A DNA stretch of 64,000 bases from NCBI GenBank assembly GCA_035578905.1, contig JAQJVL010000002.1:11284717-11348716 (forward strand), read 5' to 3'. The position numbers and the translations under genes are program-made. Positions 42,801 through 47,885 of this stretch are shown piece after piece. Origin of the DNA: Stictocephala bisonia (Eukaryota > Arthropoda > Insecta > Hemiptera > Membracidae). Each line of letters begins with the position of its first letter. Position 1 is the first letter of the stretch. The notes below the pieces were generated by a model that made no database searches, was not told the DNA's origin, and worked only from the letters and a program-made list of their open reading frames with translations.

Positions 42801-45800
42801 CTACAGCATCGTCCATTATTGGCTGTCCATAACCTTCCCTACAACGGCTCCGGGTACAAGGGTCTTTACTCAGACATCAGCAGAAGACAGTTACCCAACC
42901 TAGTGATTCATGCTAGGACGAGAGTGATTCCTCGAGCAAAAAAAAAAGTAACGCAACGAGAATGAGACTGTGTCAGTCTGAGAGAAACACCTTTACGTGT
43001 ACTTTAAACATATAATATACGATCAAGAAAAATTGGTCTGTACTCTGTGATATTTTCTCAATTTATTCTTGATATTTTATTTCCTTGAACATTAAACGTA
43101 TTCATATATTACATACTAGCTGTTCCCGCCCGCTTCGCCGGTCATAATATTGAGTTTGATTTAGAACCTAATAGCTGAAAGAATTCGAGCATTTAAATTG
43201 CTTCTTCACCAATATTAGATTTTTTAGGAGGCATGTCATAAAAAGTAAACTGCAAAACAAATAATTATTTATTTTTTATTTTCACGTTTCACCACATGTT
43301 TCAATTACTGAGGAAAAAAGGTTAACACCAAATACAGATCACCTGATCAAGTAAATGTAGTGTGTGCTACACTCTCAAGGTGAAATGTAGAACTACAATA
43401 AATCAAAACATATACAGTACTGTTGTTGTGAGAACTTCAATCTGCTTATGGCATGTGAAACTACATTAAACCACACAGTCATATGTTTTTGTAAACAATT
43501 CAGATTCTCCATTTGAATAACATGGGATCTTTAGGAGCCCGTGGGGCGGGACCCTGTGGACGGATCTGCATCAAACTTCACAGAAACCATCTCGGGAGTA
43601 TACAGGATAACATCCTAAAGTTTCATGGCGATCGGTTGGATGGTTTGGCAGCGCATAAACTTCAAACATATATATACAAACATCCTCTTTTATAAATATA
43701 GATTAAGGTTGCGTACATTACATTCACATAAATACATGTAGTTAATTTTATCTACTAAAATTTATAAACAAACATATAAATGAACTAATTGATAGTGTTA
43801 CGTATCCTAACCTTTTTTTATTAGATGGCTAGGTCTAAATCTAAACATACCTCTATTTAGACAACTGAGACCGCGGAAATCTTTAATTTGATCACAAATT
43901 GTCACACTGTTCAATTTAGGTCACTAAACATGAATACGTATCCAATTTTTACAAAATAGCCTAACCACAATTGGTAGATAAAAGTTGGATGTCTCCATTA
44001 AGTTTTTTCTTTTTTAATTCGGATGAATTTTTATGCCCTTTCTTAATACATTAATGATACTATCGACCTGATGTTGATATATGAAGTACTATGCGACAAG
44101 GAAAAACATTGTTATATTACCTTTGTAAAGACTACATAAGAAAACCCCCTTATCATCTTGATCTACCTTTATCTTCAGCAAGTATTTGTGACTTTTTGTA
44201 TTCTGTGATAATGCATTAACGATTCTATAGACTTTAATTTGTTTTACATATGAAGTATCCGACAAGGAAGAAAAATTTTCCTGCCGCCTTTACAGAGATT
44301 AAAGAAACCATCCTTACCATCATAATCTAGCTTTATATTCTGCAACTTTTTCTATTCTATGGTAATAAATTAACGATACTATCGACCTGATTTTTATATA
44401 TGAAGTATACGACAAGGAATAACCTTTTTCTGTTACCCCTGTAAAGAGTATTTAAGAAAAGTCCCATATCATCTTATTCTTGCTTTATCCTCAGCAGGTT
44501 TTTGTGACTTTTTGTATTCTGTGATAATACATTAACTATTCTATCGACTTGATTTTGATAAATGAAGTATCCGACAAGAAAAAACATTGTTCTTCACTTT
44601 GTAGAGATAACAAAAGAACCCCCCCCCCCCTTATCATCTCAATCTAGTTCTATCATCTGCAAGCAATTGTTGGAACAATTCAGATTTCCCAACTTATCAC
44701 TGTATATGTGTTATCTCAAACGTGGTTAACCGACCAACGAATCGCCAGCAATTCCAGATGAGATAAAAGATATATTTTGCTTTCTAGAAAGTTTGTTACC
44801 AGCACATTATTCCAGTCAGAAAAAAACGTTGATTAGGCCTACGACAGCATCTTGTGTTGCTTGAAACTATTTGACGTATATGTTCGCCAACAGTTGGTTG
44901 TAATACATAATATTCAATCAACATATCAGTGACAGCTGCTACACATCGAGGTAACACACAACCTACACTTGTTGTGAATCATTCATACCATTTGGCCATA
45001 CGATTACCATTTTTCACGCACACAGGTGTGTAACATGTGTGGGTTTGACAAATAGCTCTCGTTCTCAGTATGAGTAAAAATATCGATGATATTCTATCAC
45101 GCAAGCACATAATTCGATTTGAAATCGGGATTTTTAATCGAACTATGAAGCGTCATTTTGAAACTCTTCTTACTGGAAGGGGTTGTAATTTGTAGTGTGA
45201 AAGGGATCAAATGCTGCAATATCTTTTAATTTTTGTGGCCTTTTACAAACAACGTTTCCATCAGCAGACAACACGAATAGTTGTTTTTCTTTGTGAACGA
45301 GCTCAATCGTATGAAAACGTGTCCAGCAACTAATAACCGAAACAAGAAACGTCAATTAAAGGACGCTAATTGATGGTAAGGCTGATCCCCTAACTGCCAA
45401 ACCAGGAAAATCGACAGTCCTCTAGTAGGATATTCATCTTACCGTCAGGGCTGTCCTATTTCAACTGTACGGTTTGTGTTTATTATAATGAGTTATAGTG
45501 TACACTTTAGCTTTTAGCTTTCACACATTTAACTGAAAAAGTTACAATTAATAAGTTATATTTATTATTTTTTTTTTTTAAGAAAAAAAAGAAGTTGTGC
45601 ACTAGAACAGTTCTTCGACTGTAAAATAACATTTTAAGTGATGCAATACGATCATTATTGTAGACGAATCATTGAAAGAGAAAGCAGGTTTTTGGTGTTT
45701 TTCGTAAGTGGGCTGCTAAGTAAAGTGTGTGACTTGCATGCCCAAACCGACAGCATGTCACAAAATCTCTGTGACTATTACTGTTATTTGTCTTGATTGA

Positions 45801-46723
45801 CTAAATCTATCATTATCAATATCGAAGGAATGCTTATGTGATCAGAGGACTGTTTGGTTAGGAGTGTCTTTATTTGTTTTTTGTTTTAATGCTGATTTGT
45901 ATTTTACTTTTTCACTTATCGTTCATGAAACATGACTATAGTAAATACTATGTAAACAATTTTTATGAAAATAAATGGGGAAAATATATATACAAATAGT
46001 AACTTACTTATATAGACACTCTGTTGTATTAACGTGTTTTAACTGCACTGTAAATCTGTTTTTAACAGATTCACTTATTGTTCACATTTTACTTATTTGA
46101 ACAGATTGAAAATATTTAATAAATGTAAAAATACATCTACTGACATCACTTAAATCACAAAGCTATCGACTATTTAGTTCCTTTTGATTTAGATCAGACT
46201 CCAATCAAAGTGAAATGTGTGTGGTTAAATGCAAAAAGTACAATGTATAAATTTTAAGAATTACCAGTAAATACGAATAATTTACAAATAACGTGAATGC
46301 AGACTATCATCTAGAGTACTAAATAATTATAAAATAGTAAGAACAAATCTGGCAAACTTATCTTCCCCAATGAAATTTAACATCAGCACTTACATTTTTG
46401 ATTCTGCGTCAGCAGTGTTTTCCTCTTCCTTTCAGCCTCTTCGTATTTGGCTTTCCACTTGTCCGGCGAGACCTGCCCCGTCTGGAAGTGGTGCTGAGGG
46501 CTGGTGGGTGAGTGGGGTGAGTGTAAGAGTGTGTGTGAGGGAGGGTTGCCGTTCAGCAGGTTTTCTGAGGATATACGCCTTACCACCGCCGTCGGAGAGG
46601 TGTCATTGCGGTTGCCGAAGCGAGCCACCGGTATCTGAGTGCGCACGCTGGTAGGACGCTGAGGCTGCGGCTCACCGCCGCTGAACTGCTGCTTCAACCG
46701 GTGCACGTTCATCGCTGCATCGT
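12666..46723 (-). CDS. Shootin-1-like protein (11 coding exons assembled; 5' end outside the recognised exons)
   Basis: Vertebrate shootin-1 couples actin retrograde flow to adhesion through cortactin and L1-CAM in growth cones. A similar cytoskeletal role is inferred here from homology. Exons join as 46723..46394, 39948..39835, 35992..35898, 31318..31159, 29994..29849, 22383..22255, 19040..18879, 18160..18022, 15785..15546, 13754..13693 and 12806..12666. All have GT/AG borders and compatible phases, giving 568 residues from the ATG at 46712. Order of features: Ser/Pro-rich N-terminus (1-90), coiled coil (about 90-200), acidic TDSGVSTDSDD (about 210-220), coiled coil to about 430, polyproline 436-452, WH2-like DDIINQIKGGRFTLK (505-519), and a helix containing VLGTLRKRR near 543. 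Block order matches shootin-1, including LMHRV..VAPDTVSE and the paired QAIDDII / EMINVLGTL C-terminal motifs. Introns total about 32 kb and are full of transposons. The first exon starts at an acceptor, so an upstream exon exists; an in-frame extension before the ATG cannot be excluded. Confidence 0.88.
13019..13249. mobile_element. Family Z miniature element, copy with target duplication
   Basis: The ends read TATTGACTATAGAAACAAGA and, inverted, CATTGACTATAGAAGCAAAC. The element is flanked on both sides by CTAGTAT (13012-13018 and 13250-13256), a likely 7 bp target duplication. It is 231 bp, with no coding capacity. Internal blocks GTGCTTATTTCAAACCAATC and GATAGCAGCACAGGCACATG recur in the other copies. 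It lies in the intron between the last two shootin-like exons. Confidence 0.7.
13693..13754 (-). CDS. Shootin-like gene, WH2-like exon (residues 502-522)
   Basis: This is a 62 nt exon between TTAG and GTAAAT. With one carried-over G it encodes GAIDDIINQIKGGRFTLKST and a final E. The pattern I-I-x-x-I-x-x-G-x-x-x-L-K resembles a WH2 actin-binding helix and the equivalent MMDRIKKGVHL segment of shootin-1. Incoming phase 1, outgoing phase 0. Confidence 0.87.
15546..15785 (-). CDS. Shootin-like gene, polyproline exon (residues 422-501)
   Basis: The 240 nt exon encodes VTTLEEEIDKNTKA, then eight prolines, Leu, six prolines, Leu-Pro, then a Ser/Arg segment with TLRRRTSCD and a helix AVLEMANLLGIPRKVAKPP. 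Proline runs broken by Leu are typical profilin or SH3 ligands and sit at the same place as in shootin-1. It is bounded by CTTTGCAG and GTACTT. The opposite strand is also open (Gly-rich), but that is a shadow. Confidence 0.9.
15974..16555 (+). mobile_element. Dispersed element S, copy 1 (582 bp)
   Basis: It starts ACTAGCTGTATCCGCCCGCT, ends AAATATAGATT and is nearly identical along its length to the copy at 43115-43704. The style (CTAGCTG..CCGCCCGCTTCGCCGG start; TTCATGGCGATCGGTTGGAT and ATATATACAAACATCC near the end) matches a class of short non-autonomous elements widespread in arthropod genomes. No clear target duplication was found. The apparent 60-residue reading frame inside is not conserved coding sequence. 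It lies in a shootin intron. Confidence 0.75.
17322..17600. repeat. GC-rich palindromic repeat remnant, possibly hAT-derived
   Basis: Against an AT-rich background, the segment GGCCCTTGGGCCGCATGCGG (17332-17351) is palindromic and GCGGCCCTTACA recurs at about 17576-17587, bracketing about 250 bp. GCGGCCC-rich ends are found in some hAT elements, but no convincing inverted terminus pair or target duplication is seen. Confidence 0.3.
18022..18160 (-). CDS. Shootin-like gene, coiled-coil exon (residues 376-421)
   Basis: The exon follows GTTGAGCAG and ends AAAG/GTATAA. It encodes DKLEEKEGEGQVELLEEKLR, then LVEAELTCALQRAERAE and TISQQLAAK. Charged heptads indicate a coiled coil continuing from the previous exon. 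Incoming phase 0, outgoing phase 1. Confidence 0.87.
18879..19040 (-). CDS. Shootin-like gene, coiled-coil exon (residues 322-375)
   Basis: The 162 nt exon (54 codons, phase 0 at both ends) encodes AKKERNVLAHQSQLLMCEV, then ADQRLMQVLMEMESLKRSLE and EEQQRHSADLQALQ. The DQRLMQ..MESLKRSLEEEQQRH block aligns with the DQQLLKALDE..LTQQLEEERIQH region of shootin-1 and was one of the identifying matches. Confidence 0.9.
19073..19445. repeat. Foldback element family W, copy 1
   Basis: The left part (GGTTAGGTTACAGGGCACTA, then GGCCAGGAATTAGTGTATTA, then AAGACAAGCCTACTAACACC) is mirrored at about 19375-19440 (GTTTGTAGACTTGCCTTCTT... TTTGCTGATGCCCTATCACT). The same left and right arms appear in the better preserved copy at 21.57-22.0 kb. 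It is non-coding and degenerate. Confidence 0.55.
20041..20184 (-). mobile_element. tRNA-derived SINE (family 1), minus-strand copy
   Basis: On the minus strand, GGTTAACTCC..GGTCTAAGGTTTGAATTCC carries a B-box-like GGTTTGAATTCC. The family-specific body follows: CACTTCACTTGTTGAATAAA, then GTTCATGCACAGACATGTTG. The same body follows the tRNA-like head at 33.94 kb and 40.2 kb. Confidence 0.6.
20188..20412 (-). mobile_element. tRNA-derived SINE (family 2), nearly full length
   Basis: Minus strand: a tRNA-like head with A-box GTCGAGCGGTCTAAGGCG (about 20407-20390) and B-box GGTTCAAATCC (20354-20344), about 75 nt long and resembling a class II tRNA (Ser/Leu type). It is followed by a unique body containing ACTCTGACTGAATAAGTTCC and an A-rich 3' tail (T run at 20188-20196 on the plus strand). 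The long tail body and lack of a proper acceptor stem rule out a functional tRNA gene. Confidence 0.75.
21380..21552. mobile_element. Family Z miniature element (CATTGACTATAG termini), degenerate copy
   Basis: It starts CATTGACTATAAAAGGAAGA and ends near GGACAGTCAAA. It contains GGGTTCCGTGAGACAGGTTT and GATAGCAGTAGATGCAAG, which correspond to blocks in the copies at 13.0, 46.8 and 61.05 kb. Confidence 0.55.
21595..21988. repeat. Foldback element family W, copy 2: long inverted repeat with a (GA)n centre
   Basis: The left arm (about 21595-21737) and right arm (about 21853-21988) are inverted copies with only scattered mismatches: GGAGAGATAGGACATCAGCA on the left against its complement at the right, and CACAAATTTTCAACAGCACT against AGTG-/GTTGAAAATTTGTG. 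Arms of about 135-140 bp could form a cruciform or hairpin RNA. The GA run lies in the loop. Sequence outside the left arm (GGTTAGGTTAAAGGGCACTA) is shared with copy 1 at 19.07 kb. Confidence 0.8.
21735..21826. repeat. (GA)n microsatellite, about 46 units
   Basis: An uninterrupted GA dinucleotide run of about 92 bp, in the loop of the foldback element. It generates spurious Arg/Glu and Ser/Leu reading frames. Confidence 0.97.
22005..22139 (+). mobile_element. tRNA-derived SINE (family 2), 5'-truncated copy
   Basis: CTCCTTACTCTGTCTGAATA, then AGTTACCCGCACGGTTCAAT and a terminal GGCTTCCCCTCCTTAGAAAA match the body and 3' end of the SINE at 20188-20412, in the opposite orientation. The tRNA-like head is missing. 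Confidence 0.6.
22255..22383 (-). CDS. Shootin-like gene, coiled-coil exon (residues 279-321)
   Basis: The 129 nt exon (43 codons, phase 0 both ends) between TTGTGTAG and GTAAGT encodes ELRSMRDNLGQVSRLVAAEV, then TSLREQCEKEKETAQRMKQ and DADK. Strongly alpha-helical and charged. It precedes the AKKERN exon as in the shootin-1 order. The intron upstream of it is 7.5 kb and contains the hAT element. Confidence 0.88.
23147..24324. mobile_element. Tigger/pogo-like DNA transposon remnant flanked by TA
   Basis: The left end AAGTAGACTCTCGGTTATAC and the inverted right end CAGTAGAATATCGGTTATCC are imperfect inverted repeats of the CAGTANA..CTCGGTTAT type typical of Tigger/pogo elements, with TA on each side (23145-23146, 24325-24326). 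The interior (1.18 kb) has no intact transposase frame. The element lies in the same shootin-like intron as the hAT element. Confidence 0.6.
25101..25108 (+). promoter_or_regulatory. TATA box of the hAT transposase gene
   Basis: TATAAATA sits about 215 bp inside the left terminus and about 430 bp upstream of the transposase ATG, followed by a GC-richer stretch of candidate 5'UTR. It is the only canonical TATA element correctly placed; a start site near 25130 is inferred. Confidence 0.5.
25533..25751 (+). CDS. hAT transposase, exon 1 (residues 1-73)
   Basis: It opens MDRHNKRQASLVTFFLKR, a form of the short basic SLxxFF peptide seen at the N-terminus of ZMYM1-like hAT transposases. A Ser/Thr-rich linker follows and it ends DIANFVNKSKQ at a perfect donor CAG/GTAAGA (25752). 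The ATG at 25533 is preferred over an in-frame GTG upstream. The exon ends in phase 0. Confidence 0.85.
26833..28989 (+). CDS. hAT transposase, exon 2 (residues 74-791): TTF-type zinc finger, DDE-like core, hATC dimerisation domain
   Basis: Exon 2 follows the acceptor GGTTTTCAG (26824-26832) in phase 0 and starts LCVDAGLRKA, so with exon 1 the transposase has 791 residues. It cuts and rejoins the element's DNA in the nucleus. Visible parts, numbered for the joined protein: TTF/BED-like zinc-binding region with FCKYC (Cys129, Cys132); first catalytic Asp318 in ILADETTD; second Asp385 in YDGAS; the CNTRW motif at 474-478; and the C-terminal hATC domain with SASSERSFS, whose Glu742 is the expected third catalytic residue. 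No stop, frameshift or missing key residue is seen, so the protein is potentially active. The closest recognisable relatives are the ZMYM1-like/hAT-dimer proteins. A domesticated host gene is less likely, because complete termini and a target duplication surround it. Confidence 0.94.
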   Translation: MCVDAGLRKAILVDTWVPACTFKFPGSGKRNLKFQWHWLNRWNWLAYSQIDDGAFCKYCVLFSSHGAGSGHQPLGKLVKTKFNNWKDAVEDFNRHEMNEYHKCCVLKAVEFERIAAKKQDPVDLQIDTGLKQQVEDNRKKIVPIIETIIMCGRQNLSLRGHRDHGPIDLSEEEPVENDGNFRALLRFRAKAGDKDLERHFETKSLNAMYISPQTQNEIIDACKEFILNNVVSRVNKAQCFTILADETTDIAGVEQMSLCTRYIDTDTEKVREDFLLFVPVTDVTGRGLASKILETLEKVGVELKYLRGQGYDGASTMSGQFNGVQSVIREKYPLALYMHCSSHVLNLAITEACSVQGIRNCMGVVGNVCSFFRYPKRMNDLKQSIEKNVPESNKTKLKSLCNTRWVERHDSICVFLELFDAVVYSLESICQWTDRETSTNAHQLLSAMQNSEFLVALHVLNKVFSLSAPLSRFFQEEELDIARAFGYAAVVEERISKLRNNADKEFKKIFLKAEEKASFMETPISTPRIAKRQTQRCNVETTDAEEYYRVSLYVPFLDSFLTQLNDRFMAHKTVLKSFMCLLPRKDQMNPTDEDEEAMKTLTNKYQVDLGCSEDSALGELYIWYSLLASQDKPKGAIEALIMCDKDKLPAIFSLLKIFATIPVTSASSERSFSSLKWLKTYLRNSTSDNRLNGLALMNIHRDINIRPSDVLNIFSIRP
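29210..29215 (+). terminator. Poly(A) signal of the hAT transposase gene
   Basis: AATAAA about 220 nt after the transposase stop (28987-28989) and inside the element, so its transcript can end before the right terminus. Confidence 0.55.
29849..29994 (-). CDS. Shootin-like gene, coiled-coil exon (residues 230-278)
   Basis: The exon follows GTTTAG and ends AAA/GTATGT. With one carried-over G it encodes ELNHDLARLQAEVNAAKLQE, then FEAQETIVDLTAQLEEERN and TRVLIESELK. Continuous charged heptads indicate a coiled coil. It lies only 228 bp beyond the end of the hAT element. Incoming phase 1, outgoing phase 0. Confidence 0.88.
30223..30922. mobile_element. Possible piggyBac-like non-autonomous element flanked by TTAA
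   Basis: The left end CACGTTTACTGCTG and the inverted right end ACAAGTTCACTGCAG lie directly inside TTAA sites (30219-30222 and 30923-30926). (T)TTAACACGTTNACTGC-type ends occur on piggyBac-like miniature elements of insects. The inverted repeat is short and imperfect and no transposase is present, so the call is tentative. It lies in a shootin-like intron. Confidence 0.45.
31159..31318 (-). CDS. Shootin-like gene, acidic-block exon (residues 177-229)
   Basis: The exon follows TTTTTTGCAG and ends CAAG/GTAGGA. It encodes WYKENRELKRRSTALMHRV, then MQVAPDTVSELADDTDSGVS and TDSDDFDELRRTIQ. It aligns with the LKRISMLYMAKLGPDVITEE..DDEDSTTDTD region of shootin-1, the clearest family landmark besides the C-terminus. 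The Ser/Asp cluster looks like casein-kinase-type phosphorylation substrate (inference). Incoming phase 0, outgoing phase 1. Confidence 0.92.
31330..33930. other. AT-rich intron sequence of the shootin-like gene
   Basis: No exon, coding remnant or clear repeat terminus was recognised between the acidic-block exon and the SINE at 33.94 kb. Confidence 0.5.
33936..34100 (+). mobile_element. tRNA-derived SINE (family 1), plus-strand copy
   Basis: The A-box-like TGGCTCAGTGGCTAAGG (about 33939-33955) and B-box-like GGTTGAATCCCC form a tRNA-like head. The body CTTCACTTGTCGAATAAAGT and AGGCCTGTAGGCCCATGTCA is shared with copies at 20.04 and 40.08 kb. It ends in a TA-repeat tail (34080-34098). It is not a tRNA gene: no acceptor stem pairing, plus an extra 90 bp body. 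Confidence 0.75.
34580..35012 (+). repeat. Dispersed repeat family X, copy 2
   Basis: It contains CTTGGCCACCAGGCAGGGC, TTTATCAGTAGCTGA, TTGCAGTTGAACATTACTT, ACATGCTTTATAGGA and a terminal ATATGGCAGAACGTGTAGCA followed by GACTCTTAAG, in the same order as the copies at 9.7 and 51.84 kb. Non-coding. Confidence 0.65.
35898..35992 (-). CDS. Shootin-like gene, coiled-coil exon (residues 145-176)
   Basis: The 95 nt exon follows TGTTATAG and ends CACAG/GTAACA. With one carried-over T it encodes LSEAVYKEYDKLKNQYELET, then GTMQKAMQRASQ. Incoming phase 1, outgoing phase 0. Only this reading stays open through the neighbouring exons, which also fixes the donor of the preceding exon. Confidence 0.85.
36206..36247. 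repeat. Perfect 19-bp hairpin with 4-nt loop
   Basis: AACAATGTCTAACATGTGT (36206-36224), loop CTAA, then the exact reverse complement (36229-36247). It is intronic in the shootin-like gene, and no related terminus was found around it. Confidence 0.9.
37200..37482 (-). mobile_element. tRNA-derived SINE (family 3), nearly full length
   Basis: Minus strand: the head GGTCGGTAGCGTAGCTGGTT and B-box GAGTTCGATCCC are followed by a body with GGACGAGTCAGCCTTAGTTT and the 3' part CGTTATGATCGGAGTCTTAC plus an A/T-rich tail. Copies of the family occur at 56.33 kb (5'-truncated) and 58.66 kb (interrupted). Confidence 0.7.
37972..38315. mobile_element. Tigger/pogo-like miniature element (344 bp) flanked by TA
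   Basis: The left end CAGTACAATCTTGATACTCC and the inverted right end CAGTTTAATCTTGATAATCC match at 17 of 20 positions and are flanked by TA (37970-37971, 38316-38317). Subterminal GGTAATCCGACG / GGTAGTCCGACG blocks are repeated. No transposase frame. Confidence 0.75.
38783..39512. mobile_element. hAT-like miniature element with TATCGATA-rich subterminal repeats
   Basis: The ends TAGGGATGGCAAGGATAT and, inverted, TAGGGGTGGCAAATATTT are imperfect inverted repeats. CATCTATA and CATCCATA near the two borders may be an eroded 8 bp target duplication. The subterminal zones are rich in self-complementary GATATATC/TATCGATA motifs, likely transposase-binding repeats. It has no coding capacity and lies in a shootin-like intron. 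Confidence 0.6.
39835..39948 (-). CDS. Shootin-like gene, coiled-coil exon (residues 107-144)
   Basis: The exon follows TTGTTTTAG and ends AAAGT/GTGAGT (39834 downward). It encodes LSRDHEDLQRKYSHVQRELE, then TSRRELVDKDTQLIQLRK. An alternative GT two bases earlier would put the next exon out of frame, and the chosen site has the better donor consensus. Incoming and outgoing phase 1. Confidence 0.87.
40078..40214 (-). mobile_element. tRNA-derived SINE (family 1), minus-strand copy
   Basis: Minus strand: GTTAGCTCAGTGGTCCAAGT (A-box-like), GGGTCGAATCTCC (B-box-like), then the family body CACTCGTTGAATAAAGAATT and AGGCCTGCGGCCAATTAAAC, ending in an A-rich stretch. Confidence 0.65.
40495..40710. 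other. GC-rich patch of unknown origin
   Basis: GCTCAGCGCACCGCGCGTAC and TAACGGAGACCGCGGTCATG stand out from the AT-rich intron around them. There is no reading frame or recognised terminus. It could be the 5' flank of the adjacent LINE or a separate insertion. Confidence 0.3.
40745..42040 (+). pseudogene. Decayed Jockey/CR1-like LINE, 3' half
   Basis: Frameshifted pieces read LNINPEKSACIQFCL, then LDRGLTWNVHVENLCKKLSS and TAYYGLIY, the end of a non-LTR reverse transcriptase. An open segment 41391-41825 then reads MLWGRCSKTNFDRIFRIQKM, with IKSATTPKAFKSRLKKFL near its end, the usual C-terminus of this class. The 3' end carries AATAAA and a TTA microsatellite tail (about 42022-42037). The upstream part is too broken for a full domain, and the element is inactive. 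Confidence 0.75.
42050..42330. repeat. Degenerate tandem duplication, about 165 bp offset
   Basis: GGAACATCTATTGCAAGCAA, CTTTTTCTCTCGTTCAAAGA and GTTCTCATTCGCAAAA (42051-42150) recur as GGAATATCTATTAAAAGCAA, TTTTTCTCTCTTTCAAAAAC and GCTCTCATTCGCAAAA (42217-42318). Confidence 0.65.
43115..43704 (+). mobile_element. Dispersed element S, copy 2 (590 bp)
   Basis: It is nearly identical to 15974-16555, beginning ACTAGCTGTTCCCGCCCGCT and ending AAATATAGATT. The differences are mainly point changes and two small indels (TTTAAATTGCTTC; CTTATGGCATGTG). The high similarity points to recent spread. Both copies have the same orientation and lie in introns of the same gene. Confidence 0.75.
44045..44665. 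repeat. Satellite-like tandem array, about 4 units of about 160 bp
   Basis: Each unit holds TATCGACCTGAT(G/T)TT or a variant, TGAAGTATCCGACAAGGAA, CTTTGTAAAGA, CCCTTATCATCTTGATCTA and TTTTGTATTCTGTGATAATA. The TATCGACYTGAT mark falls at about 44061, 44226, 44380 and 44541, so spacing is 154-165 bp. The last unit contains a C homopolymer. Confidence 0.8.
45390..45715 (+). repeat. Dispersed repeat family Y, copy 1
   Basis: Blocks in order: CTTACCGTCAGGGCTGTCCT, ATTTCAACTGTACGGTTTGT, GTTTATTATAATGAGTTATA, CACATTTAACT, ATACGATCATTATTG, AATCATTGAAAGAG, TTTTTGGTGTTTTTCGTAAG. The same order appears at 47.96, 55.0 and 62.65 kb, all on the plus strand. Non-coding; superfamily unknown. Confidence 0.6.
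46394..46723 (-). CDS. Shootin-like gene, first recognised coding exon (residues 1-106)
   Basis: The ATG at 46712 (context GCGATGA) begins MNVHRLKQQFSGGEPQPQRP, a Ser/Pro/His-rich, probably disordered head with RRISSENLLNG (a basophilic kinase-like RRIS site) and HSPHSPTSPQ. It then enters a charged helix WKAKYEEAERKRKTLLTQNQ. It ends with one extra T before GTAAGT (phase 1). Upstream, GTTTCAG at 46724-46730 is an acceptor. The frame stays open to it (Asp-Ala-Ala before Met), so translation could start in an upstream exon. A 4-codon upstream ATG (ATGCAGCGATGA) overlaps the start. This N-terminal head is not conserved with vertebrate shootin-1. Confidence 0.8.
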
Positions 46724-46807
46724 CTGAAACACGTAATTGTAGTTATATAATTGTTGAATATAAACACACAGGGACTAAAACTAGTGTATACAGCCATAGA
46801 ATAACGT

Positions 46808-47492
46808 CATTGACTAGACAAACGTGAAGATCGTCAACGCATGTGTCCCGTGAAACCGTTTTGCCAGTACTATGAGTAGTACACACATTAATAATTTTTG
46901 TACAGTACAACCTCGGTTATCCGGCATGATGTAGAGGCAGGTCAAGCTGGATAACACGAACAGCCGGATAAAGGAAGGCCGGAAAATCAAGGTTATACTG
47001 TACTATCTTAACAGTTAGCGCCAGCGGTCTTCCATTCGCTGTCTCTCTTCATCACACGCTGAATTAACAAGTAAAAATTAATACAAATCTGAAGTCTCTA
47101 TAAGAAGTGCAGACCTGATGTTACAAATTCACGGGAGAGCTAGTTCGATAAGTGGCCGGTAGATCGTATGGAGAGTCTTTTCCTCCAAGTAACTGAGTTT
47201 AAGAGAGAGAGCTTATCGACTATATACATGTATATGCGTGTCCTTATAGCCCGTATGCTGCTTATCTCTACCTCTCTTGCACTGCAAAGGCTGACTTTTT
47301 TTCACCATAAGATCTGTTCTTCTTATAGACATTTGTATTCATTGCTAATAGTTGAGATAATAGTATGAAAATAGTCGTCCGAGCGCTTATTTGAAAACGT
47401 TCACCGATATGTTTAGGCACCGATATGTAGCATCACAGGCGCACGTCTACAGCAAATGCATTTCCTTTACAGTCTTGTTGTTTCTACAGTCA
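46808..47492. mobile_element. Family Z miniature element, long copy, interrupted by a Tigger-like insert
   Basis: It starts CATTGACTAGACAAACGTGA and contains GTGTCCCGTGAAACCGTTTT, TTAGCGCCAGCGGTCTT, GAGCGCTTATTTGAAAACG and CATCACAGGCGCACGTCTAC. It ends GTTGTTTCTACAGTCAC. The blocks match the copy at 61.05 kb on each side of the 98 bp insert at 46903-47000. Confidence 0.6.
46903..47000. mobile_element. 98-bp Tigger/pogo-like miniature element flanked by TA
   Basis: CAGTACAACCTCGGTTATCC and the inverted end CAGTATAACCTTGATTTTCC form imperfect inverted repeats with TA on both sides (46901-46902, 47001-47002). It is almost only termini, nested inside a family Z element. Confidence 0.75.
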
Positions 47493-47885
47493 CTATGTAC
47501 ACAGGCTTTGTTTACTCGCTTTGTAGAATATTTTATAGCTTGAAGATGTGTAAACCTCACACCTAAAGGAACGTTTTTCTCTAGTTCCATTACAGTTTAC
47601 AGTCTGTGCTTATTTTAAATAAATGTACTTCACTTTATTAATCCAGGTGCATTGTAAATGTTGTAAATGCTAAAATTGTTTGATTGAATGTGACTTTTTT
47701 ATCAGGAAACAGGTGTACATGTGCATTTAAGGGCACAATTAGTACACTAAGGCGTACAATAAGGGTACGACTAGCACAATTAGTGGCAAAACTATTTGGT
47801 GGGGAATAAATTAAGTGGTTGCTATGACTGACATTAAAATTAACTATTGCTTATTGACGTTATTTAATCTCTAGAACTACATATA

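Noticed and set aside
45170..45355. Possible Tc1/mariner transposase fragment (LSADGNVVCKRP)
   Set aside because: Only a faint resemblance over about 12 residues; no catalytic motif or termini.
46370..46654. 94-residue plus-strand reading frame in GC-rich DNA
   Set aside because: Shadow of the first recognised shootin-like exon on the opposite strand; no family match.
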